This document shows positions 11,594 through 23,800 of a DNA stretch of 64,000 nt, one piece after another (within the stretch, counting starts at the first letter, position 1; each line of letters opens with the position of its first letter). The notes under the pieces are model-generated. The model made no database searches, had not been told where the DNA came from, and saw only the letters and a list, made by a program, of their open reading frames with translations. Position numbers and translations under genes: made by a program. The DNA is from Margaritispora aquatica (taxonomy: Eukaryota; Ascomycota; Leotiomycetes; Helotiales; Discinellaceae). The stretch spans positions 1,068,340-1,132,339 of the forward strand of contig VJWN01000001.1 of NCBI GenBank assembly GCA_007644065.1. The letters run 5' to 3'.

Positions 11594-14228
11594 ACAGATA
11601 TAGGCAACGCTTGGGAGCTACTTATCGTTGATATCGCTCGGAGAGCTTTTCATCAAATGAAAAGGCTCAGAAGAAGGAAGAAGTTGAAGGAAGAAATTGA
11701 AGGGGCTGATTAAGGAATGTTTGGAAGTGGATATATGTCACAATTTGAGCAGGGTGGTGGGGTATGATGGTGAATTTGACGAGGGAAATATCAGAGTATT
11801 TCATCTACAGATGGAGTTCGACTTAATGCAAGCAAGCCGATAGAGCTCCGGCAGTGCCCTTATCATGCAAACATGAACATGGGAGAAATCAATATACTGA
11901 AGTGCGAGGCGAGGCAAAAAGAATGCAATATTGAAAATGATTGGTGGGGAAGGATTCTGAGAATTGGTAAAGGCGTGTTAATACCGCAATATACAGATGC
12001 TAGAAGCCCTGGAATGCAAACGAGACAATGAGAGGTGTACTCTGCTACGAGGCTCTGAGCAAGAAATTAGCCCACCTGTCTGCCATAACAACCTTACCCA
12101 AATTGTTCACCGACCGACAACCTTCATGACACTCCTGAAAGCTGTCTGACTTGTCCGGATTGAGGAGCTGCGTCAAACAGCACCTCGAAGATTCGGTGAG
12201 TTTCGAAGCATGTCATAATTGAACATCAGAGCCTTGTGTGTTTTGCAATAGTCGGCAGTTCGCAACTCGCCTTGTCAGGGCTTGCGAGCCGGACGTGGAG
12301 TTCGATCTTGCCAGCCGGTGAGGCAGATGGGAAGGCAAAATCTAGGTCGTGCTTCGATCCAAGTTAGTTCAACAGGAACGTTGAGGCTGTCGATCCCTTT
12401 GACGCTGGTTACAGAGACTGGGGAACTGTGGATGTATCACATCCTCATCGCTGTAATCCAGAGCCATCCGGGCGTGCGAGAGGTGACGATGAATCCTCGA
12501 AATAGAAGGGAATGGTACTTGATCGAGGCAAAGACGAACGAGCTTGACTTTATCTCGCCCAGCTCAGCTCCTCTATATTGAGTGTTGCTGGCATCGATGC
12601 ACGACCATTCTTGCAAAGTGAGTTGTTCAGCGAAGATTGGATACTTCGTGGCTATGCTTGATTGGAAGTGCGCCATCTGTATAGAGGTTGACTGCTAGGC
12701 AGCTAAAACATGGGTGACCAGGGTCGCCCTCTTTTTGCCTCGTCGCCGCTTGAAGGTAATGTGTAAAGTTTTACTCTCAATCGGTCGAGGCTGCCAAGAA
12801 AAGATGCATAATTGGTCGAATCATCATGTTGAGATGAAGGCGACGCGTAACGTATTGATCGCAGCCTGAGCTGCACATACTTAGATAAGAATAGTGTGTG
12901 CGAGGCGAGGCGATGAAAGCGGCTAAATGTTGCAATGATGATAGACCACGGGCAGTGAAGCATCAGCGAGAAAAGCTAAGTAAGCAGTTCCTGGGATGGC
13001 ATGCCATTATATTACTATATTCTGGATATAATCAGCGTTGTTGGGAATGAAACAATGATGACTTTCATGACAGATTAAACTGGAGAGGAAGAGGAATAAT
13101 TAACTTGAGCTTGGGGCTCCAACTGAAAATAGCCAATGGTAAAGATGTTAAGTGGTGAATGTCGAATGTGTACTGAATGAGGTTGGTGGCCAGCCAATGA
13201 TAGTTGGGTATTTTTAAAGGATTTTAGTGGGTCGACAACACCTCCACTTCATACTTCGCACCAAGTGGTGTCAGAAAGAAGAGAGAGAGAGATGGTTCGC
13301 ATTCGCATGTTGAAGTTGGGCAACCGAGAATGAGTGATTTAAATTTACCTAAACATCAGATATAATCAACTGTGGTACTGAAGTATCAGATCCGAGAGAA
13401 TGGCAGCAATATAGAGGGCAGGGACAGCCAGGATGAATTTGTAGATGTATTTTTTAAGTCGAGTCTTTCACAACAACAACAACAACAACCACCAAGAGAA
13501 TGCCGGAAGGCAGATCTCTTATACTTTGCCTTGCTCAAAAAGCAGTTGCAAACCACGTCAAACCACGTCAGAACAAATGGTCAAGATTCTTTCTCGGAAT
13601 GACACGCCTGCGATGCGGCCCATTAATACCCAACGACTATCGCTCGACAATTGGAGTTCTGGATTTGATACTTACCATTAGTTAACGCGAGGATTGATTC
13701 CTCTAGGTTGAGCCTCAGTATTTGACTGGATGCAGAGAAAGCAATCAGTGTTCGCCTCGGCATTTCTCACCAATAGGACGTGCGTCGCAAGCCGCTCTTT
13801 TGTGTAACACACTCGGCTAGAACTTCAACAGAGGGAAGAGGTGAGTGCAACTATTATATGCGCAAACAGGATTGGAGGATACAGTTGGTACATTGATACC
13901 TTGTGTCTATCATCATGTCCATGGTAACGATAGCACAAAGAGACACAGGCCTGAGAAAACAACGTTCGTGGGTACTCAAACATCTTCTCCATGAGATATG
14001 TAATGGACTGGTTTGCTTCGAGGAATAGCAACCGTCAAATATCCCCAGCTAGACTTTCCAGTCAGAGCATTTCCGTGCGCCAACCAACCTTCCAACTCGG
14101 AATCCTGACGCCAAGCCCTAATTCATACTGCGCAGTATTAGCATATATTCTCTACAACAGCATGAAATAGCATGATCTCAGGTGACTCATGCTCATTATA
14201 AAGCATCTTAGTGTAAAGTCTGACGTAT
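11594..14228. other. 2.6 kb gene-poor region
   Basis: Upstream of the zinc-finger gene and downstream of NOT3. Small frames on both strands (for example 12282-12581 and 13372-13685) look random, and one is dominated by a CAA repeat. No RNA gene or repeat family is recognised. Confidence 0.45.
13471..13489. repeat. Short CAA microsatellite
   Basis: About six tandem CAA units in non-coding sequence. They create a short poly-Gln or poly-Asn run in spurious frames. Confidence 0.8.
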
Positions 14229-16674
14229 TTATCTCATATGATAGAATTGAAATTTCTGCTTACCATCGTCTTCCAAAAATTTATAGGCGAACTTGAAGTC
14301 TGCCTTTCGTCGATTCATCCTGTAATTGGAAATCCCTGGTTAGCCAACTTCGACAATAGCAACCGGATGATAAATGTCTGGGGAAGAATAGGAAAAGGAT
14401 GAAGATATCTCCGATAAATGCTTCATTGGCATGATGAGGCAGGTGGATTTTGTGATTTTCAGCTTGGATGTGTTTCAACACCAATGATCCAAACTTTGAA
14501 ACTCTGTCATATCTGACAAATATTGATCAAACATGATGACATGAGATCAATGTGGGCTTGAAGCATGCATGATGGTTGGAGTTTCAGGGAAAGGAGATAT
14601 CTTGGATCTAAGATGATGGGGACGGAGGAAACTTACCAAGTGCTCTCATAATCAAAGAAACGGTATGTGCCTTGCTCGAATTCCTCTGTGATTGTCTTCG
14701 GCTCCTCGTGACGCTGGAACCATGTCTGATACTGCTTGTGAAATCTCCAGCTTTGGTCTTTCAGTGCCTTGGCAGCAAGGTATTGTTGATATGTCTCCTG
14801 CTTGTAGTAAAAGACATAAAACAACGCATCGGAATCAATTCTTGAGTATAAGCGGTGATCATCAAAGATCGGATCTATTTCCTGTGGATAGTATGCCGGA
14901 GTGCGAACCGGATTCTTCGGCTTATATGATCTTGGTGCAAGAACATCTGCCGTTTCCGGGCGATGTTCAAACGACGCTGTAAGCATACGCTGGGATGCTT
15001 GTGAGGGTACATTGACCGCGCGTTTTTGAGTTACTTCATATGCTTGTAGTAGATCTTGGAGACCTGAAGGAAGGTGATATATCGACTCATCAGCGTCTTC
15101 CACAGGAGTGTCTTTGATCCCATTGGATGCACCATTGGATGCACCGTTTGATGCTCCATTTGATACTCCATTGGGTTTGAGTGGCACTGTTTTAGAGGCA
15201 TCAGCTCTATCCAGAATGGTGGAGATCCCATTTGAAGCTCCTTTTGGCTTCTCTAAACTATCATTGGAAGCAGGCCCCTTACCAGAAGGCACTTTTGACG
15301 GCTCTGGTCGTGTGGCATCGGCGCGATCTGGAGCTTGCGAAACACTCCCCCCATTTGGAACCGCATTTGAAAGACTTAGTGCTGGCGACTTTGTACTCGA
15401 TGGAGTATTAACCAAATTTGCAGGAGAGGGCACGCTGGATTTTGTCACGGGAGTGTGGTGAGAGCTGGCTGGTTGCGAAAGTGCTGCTGTCGGTGATGCC
15501 GTAACACTTCCACTTCTTGCGGCATGAGATGGTAGTGGAGGATGGCTCATGAAGTTATTCGGCGCCGGTAGGACATCCGGAGGCGGTGGTAACGGCGCGA
15601 TGCCGACTTTATCACTGGCTGCTGCTGCTGCGGCTGCAGAGGCATATTTGAGTACTTCACCTGGAGGTCTAGTTGGTACAGCGGCAGGCTTCATATGGCT
15701 ATTGCCGTTCACTATACTCGAAGGAACGTTGTGTAGTGTAGACATCGCTGGTAGGGGACTCTTCATCTGTGTAGAAGGCCTCCTAGCAGAGGCCACATTT
15801 GGTTCAGGTACCACCTTCGCTTTTCCAGTCGGTGCGCGTATTTCTGGTTCTGGAGCTTCATCCTGTATCGATTGTGTGTCCTGTGATGATACTCGATCAT
15901 TATCGAGATTCATCCCAAAGGTCTCTTCATCTTCCTGCAGATTCAGATCATCGTACATCTCTTCATCCTCCACATAGTCGTCCCCCATTCCATCCGTGAC
16001 GTAATATCGGATAGACTCCTCCAACTCGTTAACCTGCTCAGATTCGATACGATCATTCTCTAGGGATCGTTTTATGAGTTCCAGCTTTGCCACATGCCAC
16101 CTATGTCGCTCCGTTAGACGCTCAATCTCAGCCAATCGATCTGCTTTCACAGTTTGACTTTTGCCCTTCTTCATGGTAAGTTGTATTGTTTCTCCTTCGG
16201 ATTCTAGTTTCTCTACTTGAGCCTCTAGCTCCTCGACCTGTGTTGAGAGAAAGTTAACCGCTTCCTGTTTTGCCTGCTCCTTCGGATCGAGTTTGGCGGC
16301 AGCTGATAGCCCTTCTTTCGAATAGGCTTTCGTTTTCATGGCCTTTTCTACAGCCTTAAACTTTTCCATTTGCTGAAGAGAATCAGCATATAACACGGCG
16401 CTTGTATACACACACTTACGGTCTCTATAAGCTTCCGGTTATCCAGTAAAGGACCTTTATCTTTGATGTCGTTGCTGGTCGCCCATGTCTTAATTTGGTC
16501 TCGCAGACGCTGAAGCTTCTTAATCTCCTTCTTCAGGTTGTCCTCCAACTTTTCCTTCTGTGGTGCATTCGTCGACTGCTCAATCTTGTCATAGATTGAC
16601 TCAAATTCTGCGACTCCTTCTGCGACCTTCTTGAAGCACTTGTCGACCTCCTGCTGGAGCTTTCGAGCTGCCAT
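14229..16674 (-). CDS. NOT3: CCR4-NOT complex subunit Not3/Not5
   Basis: Exons 16674-16420, 16372-14637 and 14319-14229 give about 693 residues. The N-terminal Not3 domain (residues about 3-230, starting [19 protein letters not shown]) is a long coiled coil. A Pro/Ser/Ala-rich linker contains an NGAS tandem repeat (near 15100-15180) and a poly-Ala run. The C-terminal NOT2/3/5 box runs through [26 protein letters not shown] and RFFDYESTW. The last exon supplies [18 protein letters not shown], which completes the W-x-x-RRK-x-DF-x-F-x-Y motif seen at the ends of Not5 and CNOT3. The protein is a core subunit of the deadenylase that controls mRNA decay and translation. The 317-nt second intron is long for this region. 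The extreme C-terminus after LEDD (12 more codons to TAA) is uncertain; a gtaagc there could be another donor. Confidence 0.92.
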
Positions 16675-17239
16675 GTTGAATGTATGGCGTCAATCGAGCG
16701 TAATTGTGTCCACGGAGCTGGCTTTGTGACAGGATACGAACCCATACGCGATAGAGACCGTATTATGGCGCGTGCCTCGAGATTATATTATTACAGTTGA
16801 GGGTATGGAGAGTGGGTATGTTTGCGGATTTGTGTTTGCTGTCGCGAACCTTGGAGGTTCAAGATCACTCATGCGGTCCTGGATGGTGTCGGGGCTTCGC
16901 TTGTCCTGGGGTGGAGCCTGCCTCACCTTGAGATCCTGGGGAATCAAGTATGAAACCACTACCTGCAGAAACCCAAAATCAACTCAATTATTTACCTAAA
17001 CTTGAGAATGTTTCTTGTGTATGGGATTTGATTCAATATTTACTTGAGTTCTTGTCAATTTATTGAAGGGGTATTGAATCCTTACCCTTAGCCTGTAACT
17101 GCGTTTTTGTCAAACTCAGGCTAGTCAAATTGTGCTACTGGCATTGAGTTATTGAGATTTCTAGTCTTCTTGTCTTGAATATAAGCAGATCTAGCCTCAG
17201 TCAATCTTTTGTTTGAAAACAAGATTTCATATTCTCATA
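16675..17239. promoter_or_regulatory. Divergent intergenic region NOT3/DTD1
   Basis: 565 bases between two divergent starts, expected to contain both promoters. An open forward frame at 16772-16999 has no recognisable content. Confidence 0.35.
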
Positions 17240-17935
17240 ATGAAAGGTGAGCCCTCACACCTATGATCAACTCACGTCGAGGCTAATAAATTGTTAGCTA
17301 TATTACAGCGTGTTCTTTCTGCTTCCGTCACAGTTGACGAGCAGTTGATATCATCGATCGGAAGAGGCATTCTAGTCTTAGCAGCAGTTGCTCCTGGAGA
17401 CACAGAAAAGGATGCAGATGCTCTGGCGCTAAAAATTCTCAAGATGCGATTATGGGATGACGAAGCTGGAGGCCGGGTGAGACAAGACTATACATATCTA
17501 TTGTGTGTATTCTCTGTTAATTCTGGGTCTTTAGTGGAAACATAGCGTTCAAGATATCAAGGGCGAAGTTCTCTGCGGTTAGTTGTAATTGTCTGTGTAT
17601 GGAAACGTTCATTTTCTCATGGCTTCAGTCTCTCAATTTACTTTGCTCGCATCAACCAAGAAAGGATCCAAGCCAGACTTCCATGGAGCTATGGGAGGAG
17701 AGCAAGCAAAGGAGCTATATCAACGCTTCTTCCGATCGGTGCAAAAGGGATTAGATCCTGATAGACCAGAGAGGGTGAAAGATGGAGTATTTCAGGCAAT
17801 GATGCAGGTTGCCTTGGTGAATGACGGTCCAGTGAGTGAATCGAGATCGAGTTCAATTATGCCATTGATGGCGGGTTTTCTGACTATGCTCAGGTTACTC
17901 TAGAAATGTCTGTCGGACCAAGTGGTCAGAAATGA
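17240..17935 (+). CDS. DTD1: D-aminoacyl-tRNA deacylase (DTD)
   Basis: Five coding exons, 17240-17246, 17298-17476, 17535-17577, 17629-17831 and 17894-17935, give 157 residues, the normal family length. All introns are short (51-62 nt) with GT-AG ends, and every joint restores family sequence. The first exon holds only ATG-AAA-G, so the protein opens MKAILQRVLSASVTVD. The two signature motifs are intact: SQFTLLAST (catalytic SQFTL, split from its upstream Val by intron 3) and the C-terminal NDGPVT (NXGPV/T; intron 4 falls between P and V). The enzyme hydrolyses D-amino acids from mischarged tRNA, particularly D-Tyr-tRNA, and acts in the cytosol. Confidence 0.95.
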
Positions 17936-18640
17936 AGTGAAGTTAGAAGCAGTATTGGATGTATGTTGCTGGGATTGGGGATTTGGTGAGTCAGCTTTTA
18001 CCGAAGTAAATAACTGCTGATGATTTGAACACAAGAAAACGTCATCAGGTAGCATAAAGCACCATACCTTACCTACAGTACTTAGAAAAGTGAGGCCATG
18101 ACCAAAATGAGTAACTCTGCACGTGACTATTCCACAGATGGATACGGTAGATACCGTACCCAAGGCATTAATTACCAGAACCTCTAAGGCTGGTTACAAA
18201 TGAATACGTAGAATTGAGAGATGACTTATTCCTAATAAACTTGGTAATATCTTGAAATTTGTGTGGATAGGTTCCCCCTCCCGTGATATAAATCAGTTCC
18301 ATCTCAATTCCCATGCAAAACGCCAAGCTGATCAGCAAACAACCCCACCATAAAATAACTGACCGCCTTCAACATTCACTTGTCTTTACAACGAGGCTGA
18401 ATTCTTCTACCAATCGAAGCTACTCGAAACTCATAAGCAATCGGTCAATCGATCTGTGCCAGTTTCTCTATAAATTCCTCCTAGGCCACAAGGACATCGT
18501 CCGTTTGCCAACAACAAAAGACTAAAGACCAACGATTAACGGAGAATACCTATTTCTTTGAATAGTCAAACTTCAACCCCAACACACTGCATTATACATC
18601 ACACCACTCTTATTCGAAGCTCAAATAGCACTCCTCAACA
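17936..18640. promoter_or_regulatory. Intergenic region upstream of the cyclophilin gene
   Basis: Tandem-gene spacer holding the DTD1 terminator and the CPR6 promoter and leader. The last 250 bases are C/A/T-rich, as in fungal 5' leaders. A 70-codon frame at 18313-18525 has no family resemblance. Confidence 0.4.
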
Positions 18641-19813
18641 ATGGCAGACACCAAGAAACGAAGCAGGGTCTTCTTCGACATCTCAATCGGCAAGAAGCCA
18701 GAGGGTCGCATCACCTTCGAGCTTTACGACGATATAGTTCCCAAGACTGCAGATAACTTCCGTGCTCTCTGCACTGGCGAGAAGGGCCAAGGCAAGTCCG
18801 GCAAGCTGTTGTCGTACAAGGGCTCTGGTTTCCACCGCATTATCAAACAGTTTATGATTCAGGGAGGAGACTTCACAGCTGGAAATGGAACTGGTGGAGA
18901 GTCGATCTATGGCACCAAATTCGACGATGAGAACTTCGAGCTGAAGCATGAGAAGCCTTTCTTGCTATCCATGGCCAATGCAGGTCCAGGTTTGTGTCCC
19001 GCCCTTACATTTGAAGAATTAAGGTTCAAATAGCTGATTATTACCTTTACAGGCACAAATGGCTCTCAATTTTTCGTCACCACCGTTCCAACTCCTCACC
19101 TAGATGGAAAGCACGTTGTCTTCGGTGAAGTCCTCAGCGGCAAGTCGATCGTCCGCAAGATCGAAAACATGCCCACCCAGCCAGGAGACAAGCCTTCAAA
19201 GGATGTCACTATTGTAGATTGTGGTGAGTTGATTGGCGAGGAAGCTGAAATGGCAGCACAGAAGGCTCCTGATTCTACTGGCGATCCATATGAGGACTTC
19301 CCAGAGGACACAAACAGCACACCTACAGCACAGGAGATAGTCAAGATTGTCACAGACTTGAAGGGCTTTGGAAACACTGCATTCAAGGCTGGAAATCTCA
19401 CTTTGGGACTTGAAAAATATCAAAAGGGTCTGCGGTATTTGAATGAGGATCCAGATTTGGCAAACGAACCACCCCAGACCAAAAAGGATATGGATGCATT
19501 GCGATTTACCCTCAACTCCAATTCAGCACTGTTGGCAAATAAGTTGAAGGATTTTCCAGAGGGTCTACGTTCTGCCGAAGCAGCATTGGCTGTTAAGGGA
19601 CTCACGGATGCTGAGAAGGCCAAGGCTCTCTTCCGGGCTGCAATTGCACAGATTGGACTCAAGGAGGACGATGCTGCGCTGAAGAACTTGGAGGAGGCCG
19701 ATAGTCTCGTTCCTAATGAGCCCGCTGTGGTCAAGGAGCTTAAGGCTATCAAGAAGGCTTCTGCTGATCGAGCAAAGAAGGAGAAAGCCCTCTACAGCAA
19801 AGCTTTTGCTTGA
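18641..19813 (+). CDS. CPR6: Cyp40-type peptidyl-prolyl cis-trans isomerase with TPR domain
   Basis: Exons 18641-18989 and 19053-19813 give 369 residues, close to yeast Cpr6 (371). The N-terminal cyclophilin domain (about 10-175) has the active-site segments [32 protein letters not shown] (restored exactly by splicing) and [12 protein letters not shown]. The C-terminal half (about 215-360) holds TPR helices, beginning [20 protein letters not shown] and continuing [14 protein letters not shown] and [19 protein letters not shown]. Cyp40 proteins use these TPRs to bind the C-terminus of Hsp90 as co-chaperones, while the cyclophilin domain isomerises prolyl bonds in the cytosol. The start ATG follows a typical CA-rich leader. 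Confidence 0.96.
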
Positions 19814-20809
19814 GCTTTCTCCTTCAAGGTACGAATTACGATTGGATGATGGATGCCCAAACTCCCCTGCGATCGCGGTGCTCATAGCGTCTATTTGCCT
19901 TGTCCTTTCATGGATGTTATTGAGCGAAAGAACTGCTTAGTCGTGGCGACACAGCATGGAGATATCAAAATCGGTGCATTCGGAGTTGTATTGATTGTTG
20001 GGTGGCAATTGGGGGTGTCTTCAAAAGCAGCTTGCGAAGTTCACTGCTTCAATTAGGAGCCATGGTTAGACAACCCTTAATGAAATCCTAACGACCGTTC
20101 GCTTGTGCCTTGCCTACTGACTTTCACTTATCATGACTGCACTCCCAGAGATGTAACTGCTAAGGGCAGGTCATAGCCTAGCAAGCTGCAAAACATAAAG
20201 CAAAACTTCGAATTGAAACGCAATGCCTGCATTCATACTTAGCGGTATGACGATAGATTGCTTCACTTAGTACTAATATTAAGCAACTTTTTTCTCTAAC
20301 ATTTTAAATCTAGTAGCACTCTAGATCCGTGGACCCTAATAAATAACGTCCGGATTTTATAAATCACGGTTTCAATCTTGTGTGCCGTTCCATCGATCGT
20401 CGTGGTGTTGATCAATGTGGTCAACTTGGCGTCTTGAATCTATTGATTGGATTTCCCGAGACGCAGCTCCGCGATTAAGACTTCTCAGGTTAAGGGATCA
20501 ATGCATACAATAAAAGACAAAAGCAAAGCCATGTTCATATGATAGAGTGTATTGTATCTAGGTATTCATGATCGGTCATCAGTGCTATTCTAGAAGGCCA
20601 CAATGATATGCATTCTCAACGATGATGCATTCCATCTATCCATGCAATGCCCCAGGAACGGCAACGCAACCGAGATTGATGCCATCCCATAAGAACAAGC
20701 TCCCACCATCGCGATGTGTTACCCCATGATACCAAAAGGGGTTATTCAAGGAAATGTGCAAAAAATACAAGGGTAGCCACTACCACCACCAATACCTCAA
20801 TGGCCTTCC
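19814..20809. other. Convergent intergenic region CPR6/mit1
   Basis: About 1 kb between two converging 3' ends. It is AT-rich around 20270-20360. Nothing coding or structural is recognised. Confidence 0.5.
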
Positions 20810-23800
20810 TCAACCATAAGCACGCCTAGCTGAATTTTTCATCTGCGCCCTTTCAACGAGCAGTTTCCGAAGACGATCTGTGGCATTATCTACCAACTGC
20901 TTCGGCTCCGTGCTTCTCCTCAAAGCATCTAGCATAAGTCGGATTTGCGCCTCGGAGCTTAGATGGGGACAGGTTTTTGTGATGCCGAAATGCGCCAAGT
21001 TGCACAATCCACACCGTTCGGCAATCTTGATCATCCTCGGACATTCTTCATCGTGGTGGAACCCGCGGCATGCTTGGCAGAATTGTGAAGGGGCTTTCTG
21101 GTTGGCTTGCGTTTGCGGGGCGTAGCTTTTTGAATGACTTGGCTGAGGTTGTTCATCTCTGTTTCCATTGAGAACTGGAGGAATTGGGCCTCGCCCTCCG
21201 TGACCCAATTGGGCGCCATGGACAACTCCGGGTTGGGGTCTAGGTCCATCCTTTCTTCTCTTTGGATCTTTGCCAACGACAATATCTGGTCTTTGGACTG
21301 TGTACTGAGGTCGGGGTGGGGGAAGGATGGCTGGGTATGATGGTTGCCCTTGGGAGATTGCTTGGTTGGACGCTTGAGCGTCGTTGCTTTGGATGCCTGC
21401 TCCTGAGAACTCTGATTAGCAATTGGTTGACGAGATCCCACAGAACCTGATGATGTGCGCGTAGTAGAATCAAGAGCCTTTGTCTTGCTCAAAGAAGCTA
21501 CTGACTTCTTATTCTGCGTCTCTGCTAAAACTGCGGAAGACTTGGCGCCCACAGAAGATTTCGAGCTTTTCAAAGCCAAATTCTGCTGTGGAAACAACTG
21601 TTTCAGGAGAGATTTCACTGGAATTCTCTTCTGCTTCTCGGCAGTGACAGCTTTTGGGATGGGCGTGTCGACACTAGGGTTATTTTCAGATGGTTGTTGA
21701 AGTGTCTGTTTTGTGCCTTTCTTGTTTGCGAGTTTAGATACAGCATCTGCTTGTACCATAGTCTTCTTGCTCGTCACGCCTTCTGCTTTCTTTCCAATTT
21801 TGGGAAGTTTATTCGTAGTAGATGACGATAGTTTGGTCGTACCTTTGATTTTGAATGAACTAGTCAGACCTTCTAACGACCTGTTTTGCTTCGCTGCAAG
21901 CTCTTTAAGATCCACTTGACCGCCAAAGTCGGAGTCCTCTTCGTCTTCTTCTGCTTCGCCGTCAGATCCGGCAGCACCAAAGTCGAGGTCGCTAGCTGAA
22001 TCGTCTCTTGTTTTCCCTGCCTTCTTGGGAGAATTTTCAAGCAGATCGTCATCATTTTGCTTCTCGTAAATGACATTCTATCATGAAATAATCAGCAACA
22101 TCCTGAGTGATCAATACATTTACTTACACCACGTGCCCGCTTTCCACGTCCAAACGTCTGGGCATTCCTTGCAGCCTCTTGTGCAGCATCGGCCTCTCGT
22201 TGTTTCAGAATCTGTTCCCATACAGAAAAGTCGGGAACGGGAGCCTCTGCATTAGCATCACCGATGTCGTCTGTCAGTGTAGCTTTGTCATTAGCCCAAA
22301 CTCTAGCAAAAGAGAACTGTGACTCGGCGGTCTTTTCTTCGTCAGCATCTGTAATCTCTAGTTGTGTACGGTCCAAGAGCTTGTCTATAGATGCCGAGTC
22401 GTATCGAATATCGTTTCGGTCATCATCGTTGAATAGTGCTTCGGCGCCAAACTTGAGAATGCTCTCTAAATCGACACCGGCGTCATCCTCCGCATCCATA
22501 CTCTCAATCAGAGCTTGATCGAGCGCCATCTTCTTCCGCCCAATTTGAACAATTTTCTCTTCGGCGCTATCCTTCGTCATCAGTTGGAAGCAGAGCACTT
22601 TCTTCTTCTGGCCAATACGGTGAGCACGTGACAGAGCCTGAATATCTTGGTGGGGATTGAAATCTGGATCCATGATGATTACCGTGTCAGCAGTTGCAAG
22701 ATTAATACCTACACCTCCGGAACGAGTAGATAGTAAGAATGCAAATAAAGTGGAATTGGGGGCATTGTATGCATCGATGCGTCTTTGTTTTTCAAGCGTG
22801 CCGATTGTGCCATCCAAACGCTCAAATGGAAGGTCCAGACCATTGAGAAAATCTTCAATCAGATCCAGCTGCATAAGAAACTGGCTGAATATCAGAACCC
22901 TATGGCCTCGAGCCTGTAACTTTGGAAGCATAATCTCCAGCAGCTGGAACTTTGATGATGCATCAACAAGATTTCGATGCAAGCCAACCTCATCAACTGA
23001 TCTCTCTTCAATGGCGTTGCTGTACACAAAAGGGTGACAGAGACATTTCCGGAGCTGCATCAGAATATTGTTCAGGTTACTCTTATCCTTGGGTCCAATG
23101 GCCGCTTTACTCTGGCCAAAGATCGACTTGATCAATTGTGGATTTCGTGCCAAAATGGATTTATAGAGCTTCTTCTGCACGACACTCATAGTCACAGGTA
23201 GGATTACCTGAGCCATGGGAGGCAGAAATTTCAGCACCTGTAGCTTGGTTCGTCGTAGAAAGAAGGGTCGGATCAGATCATGCAGCTTTGGAAGATTGTC
23301 CTTGGTAAGTTCTGCATACTCCTCATCGAGCTTAGCAGCATTGATAGAAGAATCAAGGAACTGTAGAAGATTGAAAAGTTCCCGTTTGTTGTTTTGGAGA
23401 GGAGTTCCTGTTAGCAAGACTTGAAATGGGACTTTCAAAGCTTTGAGGGCGCCGTATAAGAGGTTCTCGTCGTTCTTCAAACGCTGCCCCTCGTCGACGA
23501 TCATACCTGCCCATTTGATCTTGCGGAAGAATGATCGACTACTGTCATCGACAGGCCCTTCATATGATGTAATGACTACATGGGCACTCAGTTCATTAGA
23601 GCCATCTGGATATAGCTCATAGTCCATGGCCATTTGACGAGCCTTTTTGCCGCCGTAGTATGCAACTACTCGTAATTCAGGTGCCCATTTCTTGATCTCT
23701 CGCCGCCAATTCGGACATGTGGAATTTGGGGTAACAACCAGGAAAGGCCAAGATTTTGGATTATGCTTAATCAATGCAGCTAGGAGAGCAACAATTTGGA

